Assembly (NCBI RefSeq): GCF_050627025.1
Contig: NZ_CP192472.1
Source: Variovorax paradoxus_P
GTDB taxonomy: Bacteria > Pseudomonadota > Gammaproteobacteria > Burkholderiales > Burkholderiaceae_C
DNA length: 64,000 bases
Reading direction: 5' to 3' (one strand)
The translations under genes and the position numbers were made by a program. The notes beneath the pieces were generated by a model. The model saw only the letters and a program-made list of their open reading frames with translations, did not search any database and had not been told where the DNA came from. Shown here in pieces: positions 16,970-25,468 of the stretch (position 1 is the stretch's first letter; each line of letters opens with the position of its first letter).

Positions 16970-17887
16970 TCAAAGCTCCTTGCGAATATCGACCAGCCGC
17001 GTGAGCCCCCAGATGATCATCAGCACCACCGCCAGCAGAATCATCGCGTTGGCCGCAGCCAGCGGAAACTGCAGGTACGAGGTCTGCACCTGGATGATCT
17101 TGCCGATGGATGCGATCTGCTGGCCGCCCATCACGCCGATGGTGACGAAGTCGCCCATCACGATGGTGATGACGAAGATCGAGCCGATCAGGATGCCCGT
17201 GCGCGACAGCGGCACCACCACGTTCCACAGCGTCTGCCAGCCCGAGGCGCCCGCGTCGCTCGCCGCTTCGAGCAGCGAACGATCGATCCGCATCATGCTG
17301 TTGAAGATCGGCACGATCATGAACATCGTGTAGAGGTGCACGAAGGCGAGCACCACTGAAAAATCCGAGAACAGCAGCCACTCGACCGGTTGCCCGACCA
17401 GGCCCATTCCCATCAGCATCTGGTTGACCAGCCCGTTGCGACCCAAAAGCGGCACCCACGAGATCATGCGGATCACGTTCGATGTCCAGAACGGTACCGT
17501 GCACAGCACGAAAAGCACTGTCTGCATCGTCGACGAGCGCACATGAAACGCAAGAAAGTACGCCACCGAAAAACCGATGAGCAGCGTAATGCCCCATACC
17601 AGCAGGCAGAACTTGAAAGTGCTCAGGTAGGTGTTGAGCGTGACGCACAGGTCGCCGTTGTCGGTGAGTTGAGAGCAACCCTCGAAAAGGCTTGCGTAGT
17701 TGCGCAGCGTTACCGCTGGAATCAGTTCGTACTCGTTGAAGTTCCACAGGCTGACCATTGCGATCAGCGCCAGCGGAATCAGGAAGAACAGCAAGAACAC
17801 CAGCGCGAATGGCGCGGCCTGCCACCATGCCTTTACAGCATGGATCGACGGGCTGGGCGCGTGCGCGCTGGTGGTGGGGGCGCTCAC
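16970..17887 (-). CDS. ABC transporter permease, PotB/YdcU type
   Basis: Inner-membrane permease (305 aa) with six predicted transmembrane helices and an EAA motif EAASDAGASGWQTLWNVVVP near residue 202-221. The start is a GTG at 17887, four bases after the binding-protein stop; no ATG gives a complete first helix (KAWWQAAPFALVFLLFFLIP, residues 19-38). It pairs with the PotC-like permease directly downstream. Confidence 0.9.
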   Translation of the reverse strand: MSAPTTSAHAPSPSIHAVKAWWQAAPFALVFLLFFLIPLALIAMVSLWNFNEYELIPAVTLRNYASLFEGCSQLTDNGDLCVTLNTYLSTFKFCLLVWGITLLIGFSVAYFLAFHVRSSTMQTVLFVLCTVPFWTSNVIRMISWVPLLGRNGLVNQMLMGMGLVGQPVEWLLFSDFSVVLAFVHLYTMFMIVPIFNSMMRIDRSLLEAASDAGASGWQTLWNVVVPLSRTGILIGSIFVITIVMGDFVTIGVMGGQQIASIGKIIQVQTSYLQFPLAAANAMILLAVVLMIIWGLTRLVDIRKEL

Positions 17888-17891
17888 AGGA

Positions 17892-19160
17892 TCAGGCCGC
17901 GACGAACTCGTTCCATTTGCGGACCATGTATTCGTTCTCGTCCATCACCGCGTTCCAGCAGGCGATGCCGCCCATGCGCTGCTCGTAGCTGCCACCGTCG
18001 CGCACCGCGCCGGCCTTGGCCAGCAGGTCGCCGTTCGGGCCCTTGATGTCCTGCGCGGCAGCCTTGCCTTCCATCCAGTAGGCCCACTCGTAGGCCTCCA
18101 TCTTGGCCTTTGCGGTGTCGAGCACGGCGCTGTAGTAGCCCTGGCGGTTGAGGTACGCGCCGGCCCAGCCATCGAGGAACCAGTTGATGAATTCATAGGC
18201 GCCGTCGAGCTTCTTGCCCGAGAGCGTGGCCGGCAGGCCGAAGCCGGCCGCCCAGGCGCGGTAGCCTTCCTTGAGCGGCTGGAAGTTGCAGGCAATGCCC
18301 TTGGTGCGCACGGCAGTCACGGCCGGCGACCACATCGACTGGATCACCACCTCGCCCGAGGCCATCAGGTTGACCGACTCGTTGAAATCCTTCCACAGCG
18401 CACGAAACTGGCCTGCCTTCTTGGCTTCGATCAGGGTCTTGATCGTCAGGTCGATCTCGGCCTTGGTCATGTTGCCCTTGTCCTTGTACTTGTGGATGCC
18501 CTTGGCCTCCACCACCATCGCTGCGTCCATGATGCCGATCGACGGAATGTTCAAGATGGCTGCCTTGCCTTTGAACTCGGGGTTCAGCAGCTCGGCCCAG
18601 GAACCGATGGGCCGCTTGATCAGGTCGGGGCGAATACCCAGCGTGTCGGCGTTGTAGACGGTGGGGATAAGCGACATGAACTGCGTGGGCGCAGCAGCGA
18701 ACTTCTTCGACTTTTCGCCTTCGAGATAAATCACCTTCTTGGGCGCCGTGCCCTGGTCGCCCACGGCCTTGCCTGCAACCTCGCCCTTGGTGAAGAGGGT
18801 GGTGATCTTGTCGGCGTTCTTGATCTTCCTGGTGTCGATGCCCTTCAGGTTGCCGGTGGGCACGATCTTCTTGAGCGAAAAGAACTCGGTGTCGATCAGG
18901 TCGAAGCTGTTCGGGGCGGTCACCGCGCGCTTGGTCACGTCGTCGGTGGTCACTGCCACATACTGGATCTCGATGCCCGTGTCGGCCTTGAACTTTTCGG
19001 CAATCGCCTTGTCCTGGTTCACCGCCGTGCCCAGGTAGCGCAGCACGATCTTTTCCTGCGCATGCACGAAGGGCGCGATGCCCGTCGCCAGAATGCCGGC
19101 GGTGCCTTGCAGCAAGGTGCGGCGCTGGAGGCCGGCGGACGAGTCGATAGGGTCGGTCAT
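17892..19160 (-). CDS. Polyamine-type ABC transporter substrate-binding protein
   Basis: Periplasmic solute-binding protein (422 aa) for the adjacent permeases. The N-terminus has a twin-arginine signal (LQRRTLLQGTAGILATG) ending near HAQ, residue 35. The mature chain has the bilobal PotD-like fold, with SMWSPAVTAVRTKGI and a C-terminal region rich in aromatic residues. The family includes putrescine/spermidine binders but also other cations and sugars, so the ligand is uncertain. The ATG at 19160 has AGAGTCT-type weak spacing upstream. It lies between the ATPase gene and the permease genes. Confidence 0.88.
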   Translation of the reverse strand: MTDPIDSSAGLQRRTLLQGTAGILATGIAPFVHAQEKIVLRYLGTAVNQDKAIAEKFKADTGIEIQYVAVTTDDVTKRAVTAPNSFDLIDTEFFSLKKIVPTGNLKGIDTRKIKNADKITTLFTKGEVAGKAVGDQGTAPKKVIYLEGEKSKKFAAAPTQFMSLIPTVYNADTLGIRPDLIKRPIGSWAELLNPEFKGKAAILNIPSIGIMDAAMVVEAKGIHKYKDKGNMTKAEIDLTIKTLIEAKKAGQFRALWKDFNESVNLMASGEVVIQSMWSPAVTAVRTKGIACNFQPLKEGYRAWAAGFGLPATLSGKKLDGAYEFINWFLDGWAGAYLNRQGYYSAVLDTAKAKMEAYEWAYWMEGKAAAQDIKGPNGDLLAKAGAVRDGGSYEQRMGGIACWNAVMDENEYMVRKWNEFVAA

Positions 19161-19229
19161 GGAAGAGTCTCCGTGGAAAAAAAGTGGCGGATGAACTGAA
19201 CTGAACAGAACGGAAATAAAGACGGTGGG

Positions 19230-20258
19230 CTAAGCCGCTGGCGCGGCGAGCGCGCGCGCATCGGCCGCGGCCCATGCAAGGCGCACCGCGTCTCCGGGCG
19301 CATAGGGGCTTGCAAGAAAGGCGGCTTCGCCCAGCAGCACCGACACGTTCTGGCGCCCCGGCGCTGCGGCGTCCAGCGCAAGGCCGAGCAGCACATAAGT
19401 GCCCTGGTATTCGACATCGGTGATGGCCGCGGCAATGCCCCCATCGCCGGAGGCCGGCGCAATGCGCATGTGGTCGTTTCGCACCGCAATCGGCCCGGCG
19501 GGCGTGTCGAACACGTTGTGGCCGCCCATGAAGCGCGCCACGAATTCGTTGGCCGGATGGTTGTAGATCTGGTGCGGCGAGCCGACCTGTTCGATCACGC
19601 CGTGGTTCATCACCACCATCGTGTCAGCCAGCGCCATCGCTTCTTCCTGCGAGTGCGTCACATGAACGAAAGTCAGCCCCAGCTCCTTTTGCCAGCGCCG
19701 CAGCTCGGCGCGCATCTGGATGCGCAAGAAAGGGTCGAGCGCCGACAGCGGCTCGTCGAGCAGCAGCACGCGCGGCTCGGTAATGAGCGCGCGCGCCAGA
19801 GCCACGCGCTGCTGCTGGCCGCCTGAAAGTTCGCCCGGCTTGCGTTCGGCCAGGTGGCCCATTGCCACGCGCTCCAGAAGGTCGCGCGCGCGCTTCTGGC
19901 GCTCGGCCTTGCCTGTGCCTTTCATCTTGAGGCTGAAGGCCACGTTGTCCACTGCCGAGAGGTGCGGAAACAGCGCAAAGCTCTGGAACATCATTGCCGT
20001 GCCGCGCGCGGCGGCGGGCAGGTTGGTGATGTTGCGGTTGTCCAGAAGGATGTCGCCGCTGGTGACCGACTCATGCCCCGCGATCATCCGCAAGGTGGTG
20101 CTCTTGCCGCAGCCTGAAGGGCCCAGCAGGCAGCAGTAGCTGCCGCTGGCAATGCGCAAGTCGATCTGGTCGACCGCCGGCGGCGTGCCGGGGGCGTAGC
20201 GCTTGCTCAGCGCCACGATTTCAACGGCTGCGGGCGGAGGCGTGGCGACGGCGGTCAT
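19230..20258 (-). CDS. ABC transporter ATP-binding protein, PotA type
   Basis: Cytoplasmic ATPase (342 aa) that powers the importer. Walker A GPSGCGKST, Q-loop MMFQSFALFPHLS, signature LSGGQQQRVALARAL, Walker B LLLDEPLSALD and the H-loop VTHSQ are all intact. A C-terminal TOBE-like beta domain follows (about 255-342). The start at 20258 (MTAVATPPPA) was preferred to an upstream frame beginning at 20273. First gene of the four-gene transport operon; 69 bases separate it from the binding-protein gene. Confidence 0.92.
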   Translation of the reverse strand: MTAVATPPPAAVEIVALSKRYAPGTPPAVDQIDLRIASGSYCCLLGPSGCGKSTTLRMIAGHESVTSGDILLDNRNITNLPAAARGTAMMFQSFALFPHLSAVDNVAFSLKMKGTGKAERQKRARDLLERVAMGHLAERKPGELSGGQQQRVALARALITEPRVLLLDEPLSALDPFLRIQMRAELRRWQKELGLTFVHVTHSQEEAMALADTMVVMNHGVIEQVGSPHQIYNHPANEFVARFMGGHNVFDTPAGPIAVRNDHMRIAPASGDGGIAAAITDVEYQGTYVLLGLALDAAAPGRQNVSVLLGEAAFLASPYAPGDAVRLAWAAADARALAAPAA

Positions 20259-20385
20259 TGGCCGGCGCCGCACGCGAAAGACGGTCGAAAAACGAGCATG
20301 CTGGCGTTAAGCACGCTCCATGCCACGTGGGGGTTGGAGCGCCCGATGCGAGCGCAGACGGCGCGGGCTTGTCGCGCTTTCTCGT

Positions 20386-21198
20386 TCAGGTGCCGAACCG
20401 GCCGGCGTCCGATCCCGCCGGCAGCGCCGCAGCGGCCAACCCGCGCAGCACGTCACCCACCACGATCACCGCGGGGCTCGCCAGCCCGGCTTCGGCAATG
20501 CAGGCCTGCAGCCGTTCGAGCGTGGCTGTGACGTGGCGCTGCTGCGGCAGGCTCGCGTGCTGGATGACCGCCACCGGCGTGTCGCCGGGCAGTCCTTGCA
20601 GCAGTTCGCGTTCGATGTGGCCTGCTCCCGCCACGCCCATGTAGATCACGAGCGTGAGTCGTGCGCTGTGGGCGGTGGTGGCCAGTGCACGCCAGTCTGT
20701 GGCGTCTTCATGCGCGCTGGCGCCTGTCTTGGCGTGGCCGGTAACGAACACCACCCCCTGCGCGTGGTCGCGGTGTGTGAGCGGCACGCCCAGCGATGTG
20801 ACTGCGGCAAGGCCGGCGGTAATGCCGTTGATCACCGTGCACTCGATGCCGGCTTCGCGAAGGTGCTCGACCTCTTCTCCGCCACGGCCAAATATGAACG
20901 GATCGCCACCCTTGAGGCGCACCACGGTTTCGCCTTCGCGCACCGCGGTGATCATGAGCCGTTCGATGAATGCCTGCGGCGTGCTCTTGCAGCCGCCGCG
21001 CTTGCCCACGTGCACGATGCGCGCACCGGGCCGCGCATACGAGGCCAGGATGCTCTCGCTCACCAGGTCGTCCACCAGCAGCACGGTGGCGGCCTGGATC
21101 GCCTTCACGGCCTTGATCGTCAGCAGTTCGGGGTCGCCTGGGCCGGCGCCCACCAGGGTGCAGCTTCCGGCGGTGAGGGGGGAGGTCGGTTCGTTCAT
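20386..21198 (-). CDS. cobA: Uroporphyrinogen-III C-methyltransferase
   Basis: SAM-dependent enzyme (270 aa) that methylates uroporphyrinogen III to precorrin-2, the route to siroheme needed by the nitrite reductase NirB. Family motifs visible: VGAGPGDPELLTIKAVKAI, VHVGKRGG, VRLKGGDPFIFGRGGEE and the GITAGLAA block. It begins inside the ybiB stop codon (4-base ATGA overlap) and is the last gene of the nirB-nirD-nasA-ybiB-cobA series, so siroheme precursor supply is tied to the enzyme that uses it. The bifunctional CysG partner domain (dehydrogenase/chelatase) is absent. Confidence 0.95.
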   Translation of the reverse strand: MNEPTSPLTAGSCTLVGAGPGDPELLTIKAVKAIQAATVLLVDDLVSESILASYARPGARIVHVGKRGGCKSTPQAFIERLMITAVREGETVVRLKGGDPFIFGRGGEEVEHLREAGIECTVINGITAGLAAVTSLGVPLTHRDHAQGVVFVTGHAKTGASAHEDATDWRALATTAHSARLTLVIYMGVAGAGHIERELLQGLPGDTPVAVIQHASLPQQRHVTATLERLQACIAEAGLASPAVIVVGDVLRGLAAAALPAGSDAGRFGT

Positions 21199-22109
21199 GC
21201 GTGGGCTGCGTGGTCCGCCAGTTGCGCGATGTGCCTGACCTGCGTGGCTATGGCTTCCGGCACGGGAAGATCGCCATTCAGCACGCGGCGCGTGTAGTCG
21301 GCTGTGGTCGCGACGTCGATCTCTTTCGGCAGCCCCGGCACTTCGTTCGACGTGCCGGCGGCCTGGGCTTGCAGCTCGCTGCGCACGCCGCGCACAAAGC
21401 CGTCGATCTGCGCGGTGCGGCGCGGGTCGGACACCACTTCGCCCTCGAGGCCGCGCGAGAGCAGGGCGGTCATGCCCATGAGCTCGAAAGTCTCTGCCAT
21501 GGTGCGCGCGTATTCGGGGTGGGTGTAGCTTGCCACGACAACGCTGGGGCCGGTGGTCGGCTGCATCAGCTTGACCACGCTGTGGCCAGGGTTGCGCAGG
21601 CCCACCACGCGGCGCACGTCGAGCAGCCGCTTGAGCGCGGGGTTGAGCAGTTCGGTCGGCGCAAAGCCGATTTCGCCGGGTGCAATCTTTCGGATGGCGG
21701 TGAGCATGGGAATGTCCAATGCCTCCAGCACGTTCGAAGCCAGCACGCGCGATGTTTCGGTGGCGCTGCCGTGCACCAGCACCGGCAGGCCTTCGCGGGC
21801 GAGCAGCAGCGCGAGCAGCGGCGTGAGCACCGGCAGCTTGCGCGCGCCGTTGTAGCTCGGCAGCACGATGAGGGGGCGGTCGGCCGCAGGCAGGTGGTTG
21901 AGCCGTGCGTGCGTTGCATCGAGAAAACCGGCCATCTCTTCGGGTGTTTCGCCCTTGATGCGCATGGCCAGGCAGAAGCCGCCGATTTCCAGGTCGGTCA
22001 CGGTGCCGTCCAGCACCTGGCCGAACAGGTCCGTAGCCTGTTCGCGCGTGAGCGGCTTGGCGCCTCGCGCGCCTCGGCCGATTTCCTTGATGTATTGGCT
22101 GATTCCCAT
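21195..22109 (-). CDS. ybiB: YbiB-like protein (TrpD2, anthranilate phosphoribosyltransferase fold)
   Basis: A 304 aa protein of the YbiB/TrpD2 family, which has the glycosyltransferase-3 fold of anthranilate phosphoribosyltransferase but binds nucleic acid; the E. coli protein is LexA-regulated. Typical N-terminus MGISQYIKEIGRGARGAKPL, and MQPTTGPSVVVASYTHPEY in the body. The frame is open to 22184 but the start at 22109 gives the family N-terminus. It sits in the nitrate operon between nasA and cobA and overlaps cobA by 4 bases. The reason for its presence here is unknown. Confidence 0.88.
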   Translation of the reverse strand: MGISQYIKEIGRGARGAKPLTREQATDLFGQVLDGTVTDLEIGGFCLAMRIKGETPEEMAGFLDATHARLNHLPAADRPLIVLPSYNGARKLPVLTPLLALLLAREGLPVLVHGSATETSRVLASNVLEALDIPMLTAIRKIAPGEIGFAPTELLNPALKRLLDVRRVVGLRNPGHSVVKLMQPTTGPSVVVASYTHPEYARTMAETFELMGMTALLSRGLEGEVVSDPRRTAQIDGFVRGVRSELQAQAAGTSNEVPGLPKEIDVATTADYTRRVLNGDLPVPEAIATQVRHIAQLADHAAHA

Positions 22110-22176
22110 GGGTGCCCCGATTGTCCCGCAATGCTTATGCCGGAATGCAAGGCGGCTTATGCCCCTCCATGTGCCC

Positions 22177-24972
22177 CTATGCACCCTCCGCGAGAACCTC
22201 TACCGGCGTCGCGCGCACCATGCGCTTGAGTTCGGGCAGGCAGGAGCCGCAGTTGGTGCCGCATTTGAGCGCACCCTGCAGTGAGGCCAGCCGTTCCTCG
22301 GGCGTTCCGCTGCAGCGGCCCAGTTCGGTTTGAATCGCCAGGTCGGTCACGTTGAAGCAGGTGCACACCGTTTGCCCGCGGGACTGCACCGCCACCGGCG
22401 CGCGGGCGCCCGGCGACAGCAGCAGCCGGCCGTAGGTTTGCGCCGGAATCTCCTCGCGCAGCAAGGTGCCGATCCAGGCCTCGGCGCTGGTGTCGCCGCC
22501 CAACAGGAAGGCTTCGAGGCCCGCATTGCCGTCGGCGCGGCGCACCAGCCGGGCCACGCGGCGCTGGCCGCGGCGGCGGTCGGCGTAGCGCAGGGCATCG
22601 CTCGCGCCAAGGCCCAGCAGGCCTTCGATGCGGTCGATGAGGCTGTCGTCCGGCGTGTCGTGCGCGGCTGCACGAAACAAAATGCCGCTGCGCTCTTCGC
22701 CCGGGGTGTTGCCCGAGAACGGCACGCAGGTGGCAAACGGAAACAGCGCCATCAGACGCTTGAGCGCCTGCTGTGCGGCAAATGCGCCATCGGGCGGCAG
22801 CCAGGCCATGGCGAGCAGCGACCATGGCAGTTCTGCCTTGAGGATCTTGACCGGCGTGTGCTTGAGCTCGGGCTGCTTCGAGGTGGGGCAGTAGGCCGGC
22901 GTGGTCAGCGCATTGATGCCGGCCAGCGGCGTGCCGGTCGACGAGCAGCCGCTCAGGTATTCCTCGCCCCAGTGCATGGCGACGAAAGCCTGGCTCAGCC
23001 CGATCTCGGCGCTGGCGCGCGCGGGCAGCAGGATGGAGCCGCGCTTGGAGGTGAGGTGCACCAGGTCGCCGTCTTTCAGCAGGCGGCGCGCCATGTCTTG
23101 CGCGTTCATCTGCACCACCGGCTCGGCCACGTGGCCGAACAGTCGGCCGACCGTGCCGGTGCGGCTCATGCCGTGCCACTGGTCGCGCAGGCGGCCGGTG
23201 TTCAGCGAGAACGGATAGCGCGCCTCGCGCGCCTCGGCCACGGGCTTGTAGACCGTGTCGACGAAGCGAGCGCGGCCGTCCGGCGTAGGAAAAACGCCGT
23301 CTTCGTAGAGGCGTGCGCGGCCGGTGGTCTCGCCTTCCTTCAGGGGCCACTGCTGCGGGCCGGCCGTGTCGAGCATTGCGTAGCTCAGGCCGGTGATGTC
23401 GAGGTCGCGCCCGCGCGTGGACTCGCGGTGCTCGTTCCACACGCGTTCAGCACTCTCGTAGGGAAACAGCGTGTCCGTGCGGCCAAGCCGCTGTTCGAGC
23501 CGGCGTGCAAAGTCGACGGCAATCGACCAGTCGTGGCGCGCTTCGCCGGGCGCCGCCACCGCAGGGCGCACACGCGAGATGCGGCGCTCGCTGTTGGTCA
23601 CGGTGCCTTCCTTTTCGCCCCAGGTGGTGGCGGGCAAGAGCAGGTCGGCAAAGGCGCAGGTCGAGGTGGTTGAAAAGGCTTCTTGCACCACCACGAACTC
23701 GGCGCGTTCCAGGGCGCGGCGCACCGTGGCCTGGTCGGGCATCGATTGCGCGGGGTTGGTGCAGGCAATCCACAGCGCACGAATCTCGCCGTCGGCCGCC
23801 GCCTGGAACATCTCGACCGCGGTCTTGCCGGGCTTCTCGGGCACGGAGGGCAGGTTCCACAGCGCCGCCACTTCCGCGCGGTGCGCGGGGTTGGCCAGGT
23901 CGCGATGCGCGCTCAGCAGGTTGGCCAGGCCGCCCACTTCGCGCCCGCCCATGGCGTTGGGCTGGCCGGTGAGCGAAAACGGACCGGCGCCAGGCTTGCC
24001 GATCTGGCCGGTGGCCAGGTGCAGGTTGATCAGCGCCGCGTTCTTGGCGGTGCCGCTGGACGACTGGTTGAGACCCTGGCAATACAGGCTCAGCGTGGCG
24101 GGCGAGGTTGCGAACATGCGCGCGGCGGCAAGCAGGTCGTCCTTCGAGATGCCGCAGATCTGCGCCACCTTGTCGGGCGTGCATTCGCGCACCGTGGCCT
24201 TCAATGCATCGAAGCCCGTGGTGTGGGCGGCGATGTAGCGGTTGTCGGTCCAGCCTTCCCAGAGCATCAGGTGCAGCATGCCGTTGAACAGCATGACGTC
24301 GGTGCCGGGCTGGATGGGCAGGAACAGGTCGGCAATTTCCACCGTATCGGTGCGGCGCGGATCGGCCACGATGATCTTCATGCCCGGGTTGGCGGTCTTC
24401 GCGTCCTCTATGCGGCGAAAGAGAATGGGGTGTGCCCACGCGGCATTGCTGCCCACGATGAAAAGGCACTCCGCGTGTTTCAGGTCGTCATAGCAGGCGG
24501 GCGGCGCATCGGCGCCGAGCGTCTGCTTGTAGCCGGCCACCGCGCTGCTCATGCACAGGCGCGAGTTGGTGTCGATGTTGTTGGTGCCGATCAAACCCTT
24601 GGCGAGCTTGTTGAAGACGTAGTAGTCCTCGGTAAGCAGTTGGCCCGAAACATAGAAGCCCACGGCGTCTGGCCCATGGTCGCGCATCACCTGCACGAAT
24701 TTGTCGACAGCGCCGTCGAGCGCGGTGTTCCAGGAGATGGGCGTTGGATCGGCGCCGCGCACGGCGCGCTGCATCGGCTGCAGCAACCGCGTCTGGCGTG
24801 TGACCGTGGCCGTTGCCGTAAGGTGCAGCGTGGAGCCCTTGGTGCAAAGGCGCCCGAAGTTGGCCGGGTGGTCGGGGTCTCCGCGCACGCCGGTGATCTG
24901 CGCACCTTCGGACTCGATGATCACACCGCAGCCTACGCCGCAGTAGGGGCAGGTGGAGCGAGTTTCTTCCAT
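22177..24972 (-). CDS. nasA: Assimilatory nitrate reductase catalytic subunit with C-terminal [2Fe-2S] domain
   Basis: Cytoplasmic molybdenum enzyme (931 aa) reducing nitrate to nitrite. The N-terminal [4Fe-4S] site uses C8, C11, C15 and C43 (TCPYCGVGCG and RLCTKG). The molybdenum-ligating Cys is C140 in NSRLCMSSAVAGYK, typical of the Nap/Nas class. Bis-MGD binding domains follow (GSNAAWAHPILF, GQPNAMGGREVGG). The last 65 residues are a BFD-like [2Fe-2S] domain, VCTCFNVTD with KCGTNCGSCLPELKRM, which probably receives electrons. The ATG at 24972 was chosen because residues before it are not family-like. It lies 23 bases after nirD. Confidence 0.96.
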   Translation of the reverse strand: MEETRSTCPYCGVGCGVIIESEGAQITGVRGDPDHPANFGRLCTKGSTLHLTATATVTRQTRLLQPMQRAVRGADPTPISWNTALDGAVDKFVQVMRDHGPDAVGFYVSGQLLTEDYYVFNKLAKGLIGTNNIDTNSRLCMSSAVAGYKQTLGADAPPACYDDLKHAECLFIVGSNAAWAHPILFRRIEDAKTANPGMKIIVADPRRTDTVEIADLFLPIQPGTDVMLFNGMLHLMLWEGWTDNRYIAAHTTGFDALKATVRECTPDKVAQICGISKDDLLAAARMFATSPATLSLYCQGLNQSSSGTAKNAALINLHLATGQIGKPGAGPFSLTGQPNAMGGREVGGLANLLSAHRDLANPAHRAEVAALWNLPSVPEKPGKTAVEMFQAAADGEIRALWIACTNPAQSMPDQATVRRALERAEFVVVQEAFSTTSTCAFADLLLPATTWGEKEGTVTNSERRISRVRPAVAAPGEARHDWSIAVDFARRLEQRLGRTDTLFPYESAERVWNEHRESTRGRDLDITGLSYAMLDTAGPQQWPLKEGETTGRARLYEDGVFPTPDGRARFVDTVYKPVAEAREARYPFSLNTGRLRDQWHGMSRTGTVGRLFGHVAEPVVQMNAQDMARRLLKDGDLVHLTSKRGSILLPARASAEIGLSQAFVAMHWGEEYLSGCSSTGTPLAGINALTTPAYCPTSKQPELKHTPVKILKAELPWSLLAMAWLPPDGAFAAQQALKRLMALFPFATCVPFSGNTPGEERSGILFRAAAHDTPDDSLIDRIEGLLGLGASDALRYADRRRGQRRVARLVRRADGNAGLEAFLLGGDTSAEAWIGTLLREEIPAQTYGRLLLSPGARAPVAVQSRGQTVCTCFNVTDLAIQTELGRCSGTPEERLASLQGALKCGTNCGSCLPELKRMVRATPVEVLAEGA

Positions 24973-24995
24973 GGGTCGATGCCTCGGTTTGGCGT

Positions 24996-25448
24996 TCAAC
25001 TGCTGTGCGGCGCCTGCACGTTGAAGGTCTCGTCGCCCAGCTTGCCTGCCGTTGCGGCGCCGGGGCCGGCACGGGGTGGCGCCAGGTCGATGGCGTGCGT
25101 CTTGAGTTCTTCCGCATCCAGATGCACCACCCCCTCGGCCACCTTCACCGCAAACTTCGGCGTGCACCCTTCATCGGGCGACCTGGCGCAGCCGTCGTCC
25201 AGCCCGATGGCCCAGTTGTGCAGCGGACACGCCACGCTGGTGCCGAACACGATGCCCTGGGAGAGAGGCCCGCCCTTGTGCGGGCAGCGGTCCAGCAGCG
25301 CGAACACCTCGTCCTCGGCATTGCGGAACACCGCCACATCCACCCCCACCGGGCGCGCCACGCGGCGAGCGCCCAGCACCGGGATGTCCTCCACGCGGCA
25401 GATCGCTTTCCACTCGTTGGTGTTGCTGTGGTTGCTGTTGTTGCTCAT
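24996..25448 (-). CDS. nirD: Nitrite reductase small subunit, Rieske type
   Basis: Small subunit (150 aa) of the NADH-dependent siroheme nitrite reductase. The Rieske ligands are intact: C55-P-H57 and C74-P-L-H77 (RCPHKGGP and ACPLHNW), whereas the classical E. coli NirD lacks them, so this subunit probably carries a [2Fe-2S] cluster. A Ser/Asn-rich start MSNNSNHSNTNEW precedes the domain. It follows nirB by 20 bases and precedes nasA by 23. Confidence 0.95.
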   Translation of the reverse strand: MSNNSNHSNTNEWKAICRVEDIPVLGARRVARPVGVDVAVFRNAEDEVFALLDRCPHKGGPLSQGIVFGTSVACPLHNWAIGLDDGCARSPDEGCTPKFAVKVAEGVVHLDAEELKTHAIDLAPPRAGPGAATAGKLGDETFNVQAPHSS

Positions 25449-25468
25449 GGGTTGTTTCTCCTTCTCGT

